A stretch of DNA of 64,000 nt from Lepiota brunneoincarnata. Its lineage: Eukaryota > Basidiomycota > Agaricomycetes > Agaricales > Agaricaceae. Where the stretch lies: the NCBI GenBank assembly GCA_023014365.1, contig JAEBUN010000003.1:930001-994000 (forward strand), given 5' to 3'. Positions 48,552 through 58,037 of this stretch are shown piece by piece (the stretch's first letter is position 1; each line of letters begins with the position of its first letter). Under the pieces are notes generated by a model, which saw nothing but the letters and a program-made list of their open reading frames with translations, was not told where the DNA came from and ran no database searches. The position numbers were made by a program, and so were the translations under genes.

Positions 48552-50171
48552 AGGTCCGCACGGAGCCAGACGACTGGTGTAAGATAGCTCTGGTTGTGGC
48601 CAGCGGAGATGTAGGATAATTATGACGATGCAAAGAGATATATAAAGAGTTAACCGAAGCCCGATACCCCTGTTTCCTTTCCAAAGATCCCAGATCTTGC
48701 TCTCGTTTTCGTAAATAACAGAGTCGGATAGCGAGTGCCGAATAAGTTCCTTCCGCCACTCGTGATTGAAGTTTGTTGCCAACAAACCATTTCTGACAAC
48801 CAACTGGAACAGGGCATGCCCGCCGAGATCTGGAGCGTGTGTTTGAATCGTGATGCTCTTTTGGCACGCCTGGAGGTATCAAATATAGCAGCATCGGCCC
48901 GCTGGAGAGTGGTTGAAACTGGGTCCGCGTCCTACATACGGGACCGGCCACTGCACTTTGGGAGTCGGGGATCCCCGCTAGAATTGCAATAAAATGGGCA
49001 TCACCGATGAAACGGAACAACATTGTGGCAACAAATTACTCCATCGGCTATGCGCCAAAGCTTCTCGAGTCCCCAGACCTGCTCCAATGCAGACCATACA
49101 TACATACACACATACACGAACCCAATATACTGGTGTGGCGTCGGTTCTTTGGGCTTGTGAGTCAGTTGTGCTGGTAAATTTTATCAAGCGAGAAAATGGG
49201 GATATCAATACTGCAAACCCTCGGGTAGGGTTGCCGAGTTATTTATGAGTTACGTACTTGGCGATAAAGATACTCAAATGCCGGCTCTTGAAAACCACCT
49301 CATGGTGGGGTTGATACGCCCATTGTTCGGGGCAAAGGGGCCATCGATGGCTGATTATCGCTGGCTCGGGTCTTGTAACTGGCGAGATCAGTACTCAATA
49401 TCAATGTTCAATCGGTACGCGCTCTTTGGACTCCCCTTGATCTCTCCCATGCGGTTGAGAGGAGTATTTTTACCCCCGCACGCACTTAAATGCATCCATT
49501 GAAGCGCATGCCTACTCCACCCAGGAACCATCGAAACCTGTGATTGTGATGAACCGGCTAACACCACTTCGCGTTTGGCGGCCTCGAGATAGGGGCCACA
49601 TAGAAGCCCTCGTGTGAAAGTCCAGAATGATTGGCGGGAGCTTAGTTCCATGTCCAAAGGTTAGCGTCGGCTTTGCGGGTAACCAGTGGTAACCGTATAG
49701 ACTGGAGCCTCCTACTAGCCACCATATGGTTCGACTTAGTTGTAGCACATCTGACACAGCTTGGCGAGACCGCCCAGACGCTGGCACTCAAAGAAAAAAA
49801 TACCCTTTCCGATAATGCGGAACAATGATGAGGCCCTACTATCATCACTGCTCGGCGGGGAATAATAACCCCTCTATGGTGTTCAGCCAAATCGTTAAAT
49901 GCCGCTAAGAGCGCGTAAAATGAAAATGGATTACACGAGAAGACATGGCATGCAGATGGGGACAGAGACGTGCCAAGGGGTGAACACTAAAACATACGAA
50001 AGAGAAGCAGCACCACAGGAGAAAAAATAACGCTGGACGAAATTAAAAACTGAACCTAAGCTTCAACCATTACTTGCCGTAAACGACAACCAAGATGGCA
50101 GTTCGATAGTTTCGTAATGTTTTCCATGCATGTATGAGAAGGGAATGATAGACAGCAATTTATGTTCACGC
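48552..50171. other. Convergent intergenic region, 1.6 kb
   Basis: This lies between the stop codons of DHA kinase (+) and the sugar transporter (-). The short open frames here have no recognisable domains. Simple CATA/CACA repeats occur near 49.10 kb. Nothing else is seen. Confidence 0.5.
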
Positions 50172-52294
50172 TTACACCCCTTCCTTCTCCTCCCCGACCT
50201 CGTGTGAGCTACCACCCTTCTGTCCGAGGGCAGGCTGTTGCTCCATAAGACGGCGGCGGAAGACGTGGGATTTCATAGGAATAACCTCCTGGTACATGTG
50301 GTCGATCTGCTCCAAGGAGAGACCCTTTGTCTGTGGGGGATTGGATCACATCAGCACTGATGCCGGCTAGGGCTTTTGAATAACAAACCTCAGGAACGCA
50401 GAAGTAGGTAAAGAGGAGGCAGCATGCGCAGGTAGAACCCCAAATGAAGAAGACCCTGACTTCGAGGCCGGCAGAGCCAGGCTGTTTGTTCACAAGGAAT
50501 GGCGCTGATGAGAAGCATGAGAAGACATTCAAATTATAAATAAAACTTTCGTGATACATACTCGCGTAACTGATGCCAAAGTTCCACAACCAGTTGCTTG
50601 CAACGGACAGGGACATGGCCTTCGCACGAACCTGGAGAGGGAAGATTTCGCCAGTGATGACCCATGCGATGGGACCCCACGTGGAGGCGAAGAAGGCCTA
50701 TGGAAGTTTTGATTGATAGTCGTTCTCTCGAAAGAAAGGGTTTCACGTACAATGTAGATGCACACGAACGCAATAAGAACACGTTGGCCAGCAATGTTGC
50801 TGACAGAGATAGTGACACCGACGATGGCGACGATGAACTCGCAAACAGCCATGCCAGCAGCACCGACGAGGAGAAGCCTGCGACGACCGAAGCGCTCGAC
50901 ACCCCAGATACCGGGAAGCGTCATGAACACATTGACAAGGTTGGTCGCAACAGCAATGAGGAAGGGCCTTTGGACACCGGAGTTGACGAAAAAGGTCGTG
51001 CCGTAGTAGAAGATGAAATTGACTGCGAGAATAAGTAAGGCTCCTGCCCACCAGACCCAATGAAGTGTACGTACTTCCAGTGAGTTGTTGCCAAGCTTGG
51101 ATGAAGATGCCGGTCAGAGTGCGAAGAGCAATCTTGTTGCGGGTGAACTTGAAACAGTCAAGGTAAGAACTCTCGCCGAGGGCCAACTCTTCTTCCAAGT
51201 TAGTTTTGATCTCATTGATCTCGACCTCGACCTCAAGGGCGTTAGGGGGGAGACCAGTGAGGCGACTGAGGGACTGAGCTGCGTCAGACTCACGACCCCG
51301 TTTAATGAGCCAACGGGGAGACTAGGCGGGGGTAAGGAACGTTCAATCAAGGTGAGCGAGACCGATGGATATGATCATTACCTCAGGCAACATAGCCATC
51401 CCACTGGAGAGTACAGCAGCCCAAATGAACTGAATAGCGACAGGGATTTGCCATGAACTGTTGTCTGGTCTATCCTTGGTTGCGTTATTCACAACAGAGG
51501 CAAGAAGAAGACCGATGGTGATGGCCCATTGATAGAGAGACACGATAGACCCACGAATCCATTTGGGAGAGCTAAACAAGGTGTATTGTGATCAATGATG
51601 TGAGAAGACCTTGTGATTGTCAGATATCCTCACCATTCTGATTGGTACATGGGAATTAAGCAGGACACAAGGCCAACACCAAGACCGGCGAAGACACGGC
51701 CAACCACCTTGGGGATGAATTAGTCCGTGAAAGCGGGACGCAACGCATTGGGAACTTACGAAGAGCGGAAGGGCCTTGGAGGCGGTTTGCATCGCAACGC
51801 CAACAACAAAGACAAGACAAGCAAGCACGATGCCCTGCACAGCGGTCAGTGGGCGGTCAAGCATGTTAGAACGCAGCACATACCCATTTCCTACCAATAT
51901 GATCAGCCGCAGGGGCGGCCAGAAGAGCACCAAAGAAGGTGCCGGCAGAGAGAATAGAGACGACTAAGGACTCATTCGAGGAGGAGAGGATGGATATGCC
52001 ATTTTCGTTTCGGTGGCCGAAAACGTCGAGCCATGGCCTCATTTCCTTGACACCGCTGATGACACCGGTATCGTAGCCGAAGAGGATACCACCAAAGGCG
52101 CTGAACGCTAGGAAGGGATGAGTTTGAACATTGAAGTGAGACAATAAAATAAAATAAAAGCGTACCCGTCATGGCAATACCTGCCCATTTGCTCTAGAAG
52201 AACGTGAGCTACGGTCAAGCAGAAACCAGATGACACGAACCTTGGGTGCATTAGCACCAATACCTTCACCTCCGACAGCGGGACCTCCGGGCAT
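50172..52294 (-). CDS. MFS sugar transporter (high-affinity glucose transporter type)
   Basis: Twelve-helix plasma-membrane sugar/H+ symporter or facilitator of the fungal Hxt/Rgt2-like group. The ATG at 52292-52294 starts a short cytosolic arm (MPGGPAVGGEGIG). The first helix follows after small exons (AFSAFGGILFGYDTGVISGV). Family signatures follow in order: DHIGRKWGIVLACLVFVVG, VGRVFAGLGVGLVSCLIPMY, the sugar-porter motif PESPRWLIKRGR, FIQAWQQLTGINFIFYYGTT, ERFGRRRLLLVGAAGM, STWGPIAWVITGEIFPLQVR, and the C-terminal PETKGLSLEQIDHMY. A cytosolic tail ends GEEKEGV at TAA 50172-50174. Many short introns occur, and the reading frame was continuous at the joins checked. The substrate is probably glucose or a related hexose, judging only from the QQLTG and PETKGLS motifs. 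Confidence 0.92.
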
Positions 52295-53214
52295 ATTGCT
52301 TGTGAGGGGATTGAGCTGGATGAAGGAGGGATGTGTGGGAGAGGCGGGGGCTAGACATCGGGCGTGCAAGGGGGCCCATTTATACGACGGAAGCCAACGC
52401 CAGTTTGGACGGGCGAAAAACCAGCCCAAAAGTGAACCATGTGTAGCAAGGCCTCAGATCCGATCGGCGATGGCGCTCCTTCCATTTTTGTCAGGAACCA
52501 ATTTATTTGTCCCACGCGCCCAACACTAACTCCTTTCTCTCCGCCCACATGAGTTCTCAGATCCCATTCTCTAAGCGCACTCCCATGATACCTGTCAGGC
52601 TTTTCCCTCACGCACTCTTCGGATATCTCTCCTTTGGGCCCCATCTTCCAGTTACATGAAACAGTTTGGTCTCGCCGGGTCTGGGTCCGCTTTCCTGCCT
52701 GGTGCACAGGCTACTTCGGGGTTCGGGGTTCTCCCGGTAGATATTCGTAGTTTAAATCTCTTCAGAACCCTGCTCGCTAACGGATCATACTTACTCTCAA
52801 GAATACAATCTGCAACAAATATCCGCATCCAGACTTCTCAGAGGTGCACATAGGGCGCGAATGACTAGGGCACTGATCTTATCCGCGCCTCACGTCTTTA
52901 CCCCAGAATCAACAAGCTGATCTCTCCTAAAGCGGCCTGCATTTGCTTGTGTCGAGTTGGCCTGATCCCGACAACCGAGTCTGGCGTGGAAAACGCCACA
53001 TGTATGAAGATGCTCCCACTCAAGGGCTTGGATGATATGATCAAGCTGACGGGGACTGCTTTTGTTCACCTCGACCCGCCTCCTCCCCCTAGGCCAAGTT
53101 GAAGCCACATCCTAGACCAAAGGCCTAGTCTCGGCGGCAGGTTTTGGCCAGCCTATCGATGCTCTTAACACGAAACTCTCGAGTCTCTCATTACCGAGAG
53201 CGTGTGTTGGTATT

Positions 53215-53233
53215 CTGTCGCGCTGGCCGGTGG
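53215..53233 (+). repeat. Direct repeat copy 1 (CTGTCGCGCTGGCCGGTGG)
   Basis: It matches the copy at 54043-54061 with one difference. TTTGGAGC also follows both copies at differing distances, suggesting a longer, decayed duplicated segment. Confidence 0.5.
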
Positions 53234-54042
53234 AATACCCGAATTACGAGCGCCTGTATTTGGAGCTTGGATGGATACTGTTTGAACTCCATACTCCAGT
53301 TTGATTTTCCGCCATAATTCAAGTGGCCGTAACCCTGGCTTTTCGATAGTAAGCCTGGACTTGCTATCCGGGGTGGTTCTTGAGGTTATGGGGCACTGTT
53401 CTCGGCTTGGAATGCCCGGAACTAAGCTTCCCGTCGGTCTAAGTCGAGTCCCGAATGCAAGACAAGAAATAAACACCATGAGAGCATAACTCTGGGATTG
53501 TATGCGTTATCATCTCGAACTATCTAATGACAGGAGAGTTTATAGCTGCCGCTAAATTGGGGCAACAGATGGCCAGCACGGCGGCCAACCCCCTCAGTGG
53601 TATAAGTAAGTAATGTAAAAGTTACAGGAACGTTTTCCTTGGAGTGTTGCGAGCCCGTCAGCATCTCCCAGTAGCACTTGTACCTTGGGAGCCACTTCTC
53701 TAGGGCCTAGTTCTGGCATCGAGGAGAAGGCGCGAATCACTGTGGCAACGAGTCTAGACCCGTCCGAGGACGGGCGTTCGGAACGAAAGGATCCTATATT
53801 TAATTCTTCGGTTACGACCGGGCGTCCTTTGAAAAGTTATCGGGCTAGCTATCTTCGATCGGGATGGGCTTTTTGCGGCCTCGGAGGGCGGGTGGTCGAT
53901 TGCGGCGGTCGATTGCTACGATATACAGGCTCAAGTAGACTAGAGTTAATCCATTGCGCCCAGAACCAGGCGCTTTCTTGCGTCTTGCAGGACTATAATT
54001 GTGATACCGATCACCTGAAAATGAAAAGGGGGTACTGAACAT

Positions 54043-54061
54043 CTGTCGCGCTTGCCGGTGG
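54043..54061 (+). repeat. Direct repeat copy 2 (CTGTCGCGCTTGCCGGTGG)
   Basis: Second copy of the 19-bp sequence, 828 bp from the first, in the same orientation with one mismatch. Confidence 0.5.
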
Positions 54062-54582
54062 TAATTTGGAGCAGCTTGAGGGTTGAGTGGAAGGAAATGC
54101 CGGGGGTCATATACTCCCAGACTTGTTGTAGCGATCAAGAGGGGGAAAGATATGGTTGCGACTGGACAAGTGGGCAATTGCTTTGCTTGCGGAGGGCCTG
54201 GTGGTTTGGCCTCAAGGCGTTGGCCTCGGTGAGGCCACGTGATTCCTAGGGCTCGAAAGGCCGAGGCGGCGTGGAGAAGGGTGTACTGCCTCGCGAGTGG
54301 AAAGCCAAACCGCTGGGTCTGAGCGATAGGTAGGCCAACATTCGAGCCCGAAACATACCAAGTGGCTGTACCTGTACCTGCGTAATTCAAAGGCCAGATC
54401 ATCTGCGTGCTTCGTTAACTTATGTCCTTCAATGATTCCTGGGGCCCCGCAGATACAATGTCCGACGGGTCCTCCGCCTGCTTTGTAAATCCAGTCTAAT
54501 ATATAGTATGTGTGAAGGCAGTTTACCTATCCTCTGATTTGAACTTGTTCGTTCATCTTGGAAATATTAAGACTCAGAAATC

Positions 54583-54590
54583 CACGTGAC
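54583..54590. promoter_or_regulatory. CACGTGAC box upstream of the heme lyase gene
   Basis: CACGTGAC lies 68 bp before the ATG at 54658, in a short 5' flank. It is identical to the boxes before the RING and TIM44 genes. Confidence 0.5.
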
Positions 54591-54657
54591 CGCGCGACGC
54601 AACTGAAAACCTCGAGTAGCGGATCCCCCCAATCCAAAAGTACACTAAATTTTCCTC

Positions 54658-55639
54658 ATGGGACAGGCAAATTCTATATCTAGTCACGAAAAGCCATCCA
54701 CAATACCCTCAGGATGTCCAATGCACCAAGATAGTGCATCGGCCCATCCGCCAGCCCAATGCCCCGTTGACCATACCCAAATGCAACCCCAAGCAACCCA
54801 AGCACCTGCTAGGTGCCCCATCCAACACGACAAATCTGACGACGGCAAACTCAACCCATTGAACCAGATGCCCGATCTTGCGAATGCCCCACAACCTGGA
54901 CAATCCCTCGACCTCCCAGTTACAAGAGCCGAGTCCTCCATTCCTCGGGATCGCGGGGAGAGGTGGGAGTACCCTTCACCACAGCAATTCTATAATGCGC
55001 TTGTGAGGAAGGGGTGGGAGACGCCGGAGGAGCATATCGAAACGATGGTCGAGATCCATAACTTTCTGAATGAACAAGCGTGGCAGGAAGTATTGAAGTG
55101 GGAGGAGAGGCAGCACAGGTTTGTCACATTAATTACCGATGATTTCGACCCGAATGTGTATGCTCATGGTTGTGCCATCTTATTGCTCAGCAGTAGCGAC
55201 ATTCAATTGGCGCGGTTAAAAGGGCGTCCAGGCGAGTTGTCGCCCAAGGCGCGGCTCTACATGTTGGCTGGCTGGTTGCTCCCCTCTCGCTTCGGGTAAG
55301 TCATGGTTCCTTGCCATTTATTCCCGAGTCGGGTATCTCTAACCTACTTCACTTGTTGAAATTGTTAGGGGCGAGCCACCGTTTGACCGTCATGACTGGG
55401 TTATTCGGCGGCCAGAGACAGGCGAGGAAGTCCGATATGTTATTGACTATTACTCTGCACCACCGGAACCCGATGGCTCGCCCGTATTTTCGCTTGACGT
55501 CCGTCCAGCCCTTGATAGCTTTGGAAGCTTGAAGGAACGGATAGCTCTTGCCACGGAGGAGGCTTGGGCCAAATTCAAGGAGAAGGAGCGAGTTTCAAGT
55601 CGGGTTCATGTTCCCGACACTACCCCCTCGCCCCATTGA
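54658..55639 (+). CDS. CYC3: Cytochrome c heme lyase (holocytochrome c synthase)
   Basis: Attaches heme covalently to the CXXCH motif of apocytochrome c (and possibly c1) in the mitochondrial intermembrane space. The exons are 54658-55118, 55191-55295 and 55369-55639, which join in frame to 278 residues. The N-terminal part has three Cys-Pro heme-regulatory motifs (GCPMH, QCPVDH, RCPIQH), then LNPLNQMP. The conserved core follows: [50 protein letters not shown] and [14 protein letters not shown]. It continues with [18 protein letters not shown] and [15 protein letters not shown]. The His of HNFLNEQAW corresponds to the heme-ligand His of the family. There is no cleavable presequence, as is normal here. 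Whether this enzyme serves cytochrome c, c1 or both cannot be told, so the symbol is provisional. Confidence 0.93.
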
Positions 55640-56133
55640 TCAGCATGTGCCATTGGATCTTTACTTCCCTTTATCATAGATTAGTTCCCGGGTAAATTCA
55701 TCGCCTCTCATATTGTTACCTATCATATAATGCCATATTTGTTTTCTTTTGGTTCCTCGGAACAATTTGCCAGTGAAGCTTCGCAGTAAAGCATATCGTT
55801 CTTACGAGCATGTCGCTCGCAAACTGAGCAGAAAATGTATATTTCGACTAAAATTCTGTCGTCTCCGCTTCCAGATCCTTGACAAATGAGTGACGCAGTG
55901 ATTACTCCGGAACTAACCGGCGGTTCCCCAAGGACACAGGCACTCCTTAAAGCCTCATGTCTGGGCCCTTGCGAGCCTCCATCAGCATTCGTTCCTATAT
56001 ACAGTGCAAAGTGTAGGTGCTCAAGAGCATTGACGGAATATTGACTGTATAGCTGGGAGAATAAGTGCACGTGACAAAAAAATCTTCTAGGCGCGAGTGA
56101 TCGGGAGAGGTCGAAAGTTCTGCCAACGTCAAT
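55640..56133. other. Intergenic between heme lyase and TIM44
   Basis: This contains the heme lyase 3' UTR and the TIM44 promoter. Minus-strand open frames here have no domain. A CACGTGAC box lies near the right end. Confidence 0.5.
56068..56075. promoter_or_regulatory. CACGTGAC box upstream of TIM44
   Basis: CACGTGAC lies 59 bp before the ATG at 56134 and is followed by an A-run. Confidence 0.5.
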
Positions 56134-57828
56134 ATGCTGCCCAGAAATCTCCAGGCCCTCGCCATCCGCAGTGCTGCTCGTGCGCGTCCCTTGGCTGCAC
56201 GTCCAGCTCTTTTTCCGCCACCATTCCGGATAGCCGGAGCACCCTCCAACAAACTCGGTTTCCACTCGTCATCGCGGCGGCAGGACGAGCTTCCGAGGTC
56301 CCCGTTCCAGACGTTTGTCGAAGTGCTTAAGGAGGAACTGAAAAAGAGTAGGGAGCTGCAGGATAACGTGAAACAGTTGCAGGGCGATGTCGACAAGTTC
56401 CAGGATTCGGAAGCCATGAAAAGAGCTCGTGCTGCATATGAGCGTGCTCGGGTATGTGTTGCGTCATTCCTATAATTGTGCGGGCTGCTCAAAAATTTCC
56501 GAATTTGCCACCCTAGTTAACTTCAAGTATTAAAGAAAACCCGCGTCTACGGGCCGCTGCTGAGGAGCTCAAGAAAACTGGTGTCAAGGTCGGCGATGCT
56601 GTATCTGAGGCTCTTAAAACGATGGAAGAGAGTGAAGTGATGCGTGCCGTACGTCCAAACACAAAGTTGGAACAATCATGCCAGCTCACTTGCCTTGTTA
56701 CATAGATTGCACGCGCAACAAATGCTGTCTCTACAACCATTGACAAAACCACCGAGCCTATTCGGAATACTACTGCGTATAAGACGCTCGCAGAAACCCT
56801 TGTCGACGCTCTGGACGACAGTGGAAGCGCCAAACACGCTGGTTTCGAAGAGAGAGAGGCTCGTCGACTACGGCGACAGAAACGTCTAGCCAAGGCAGGT
56901 AAGGGGGGTGGCCTTGGCCTTGGGCGTGTAGATGCCGATCCAGAGTTAGTCAATAGTTTCACCTTGAAATCCACCTTATTCTGTCTATAGAGCTGGTCAA
57001 TCCCTTGTTCTTCACAAGGACTCGCCACGGCAGGAAGCTTGGAATCGTCTCAAGGAGTCGAATCCTGTACTTCGCTCCTTTGTTTCGATGCGCCAGGCTT
57101 ACGACGAGTCGGAGAATCCTCTCGTGATGTCGATGAGGTCTGTTACACAGACCGTTGGTTCATGGTTTGACGAAAACGAGACTGCTCAAGTGTTACGGTT
57201 GATGAAAACCCTGGATCCGACATTCAACCGTGAGAGCTTTGAGCGGGAATTGAGGGAATATATTGTCCCTGAAGTGGTAGATGCGTACTTGTCCGCTGAT
57301 CAGGAAGCTCTCAAGGCCTGGTGCGGTGAGGCGGTATGTTGACTTCCTTTACTGTCTACTTCAAGGTTGAATTTCAGGAAAATCTAGACATACAACGTTC
57401 TTTGGGCAACTGTGGAGCACTATCTTCGCCAAGGGCTGGTCAGCGACAGCAAAGTACTCGATATTCGTCAAGTTGATGTAAACTCCAGCCCTTTGTGATC
57501 CTGTTCGCGTGGACTCATATAGTCCTCTAGGTCTCCGACGCCAAGATTTTGGAAAACGACGTACCGGTTTTCCTTGTCACTTTTGTTACGCAGGAAGTTT
57601 TGATGTTCCGAAACGTGAAAACCGGCGAGATTACTGTTGGTGCCGATAACAAGGTGGAGCAGTGTGTATACGTTGCAGCTATCACCCGGGTAGAGGAAGA
57701 GCTAAGTAACGAGCTTACGGGAGGGTGGAAGGTGATTGAGGTAAGTTCTCTAGGTGTCGCTGGCACCATGCAGTGGAGCTAACTACCACTTGCAGATGGG
57801 CCGCAGGAGTGGCAGAGCATATCTCTAA
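56134..57828 (+). CDS. TIM44: Mitochondrial import motor subunit TIM44
   Basis: Peripheral inner-membrane protein that anchors mtHsp70 to the TIM23 translocase and hands over incoming preproteins. It opens with an Arg/Ala-rich presequence (MLPRNLQALAIRSAARARPL). The coiled-coil N-domain follows (PFQTFVEVLKEELKKSRELQ, then ELKKTGVKVGDAVSEALKT), with the basic EEREARRLRRQKRLAK. The C-terminal Tim44-like domain contains SFVSMRQAYDESENPLVMSM, FNRESFERELREYIVPEVVD and YLSADQEALKAWCGEA. It continues with LDIRQVDVSDAKILENDVPV, TFVTQEVLMFRNVKTGEIT and GGWKVIEMGRRSGRAYL, ending at TAA 57826-57828. Six or so introns split the gene and all joins read cleanly. The neighbouring heme lyase and PIF1 genes, in the same orientation, also have mitochondrial roles. 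Confidence 0.94.
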
Positions 57829-57982
57829 TATCCACGAAACATAGACATCATTCTCTCTATTTTGGTATCACCCTCACCGCTCATTTATGATTAATCTGCA
57901 CATATTTTACACATTATTGAAATGCAATAGTCGTAATCAAGCGAAAAGCAGTTTGGAATTGTCAAACGCATTTTGACGCGTG

Positions 57983-57990
57983 CACGTGAT
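57983..57990. promoter_or_regulatory. CACGTGAT box upstream of PIF1
   Basis: CACGTGAT lies 48 bp before the ATG at 58038, immediately after GACGCGTG. Confidence 0.45.
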
Positions 57991-58037
57991 CAACTTGATG
58001 TCGCGTTCTCAGGGAACTGTTGGGCACTGCTGCCAAT

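Larger units (their letters stand above)
52295..54657. other. Divergent intergenic region, 2.4 kb
   Basis: This holds the promoters of the sugar transporter (-) and the heme lyase (+). No gene is supportable: the open frames at 53165-53489 and 53685-54038 lack domains and look random. A 19-bp sequence occurs twice in direct orientation (53215-53233 and 54043-54061) with one mismatch. Confidence 0.5.

Noticed and set aside
55723..56492. Minus-strand frames between heme lyase and TIM44
   Set aside because: They overlap the TIM44 presequence exon in antisense and show no recognisable protein.
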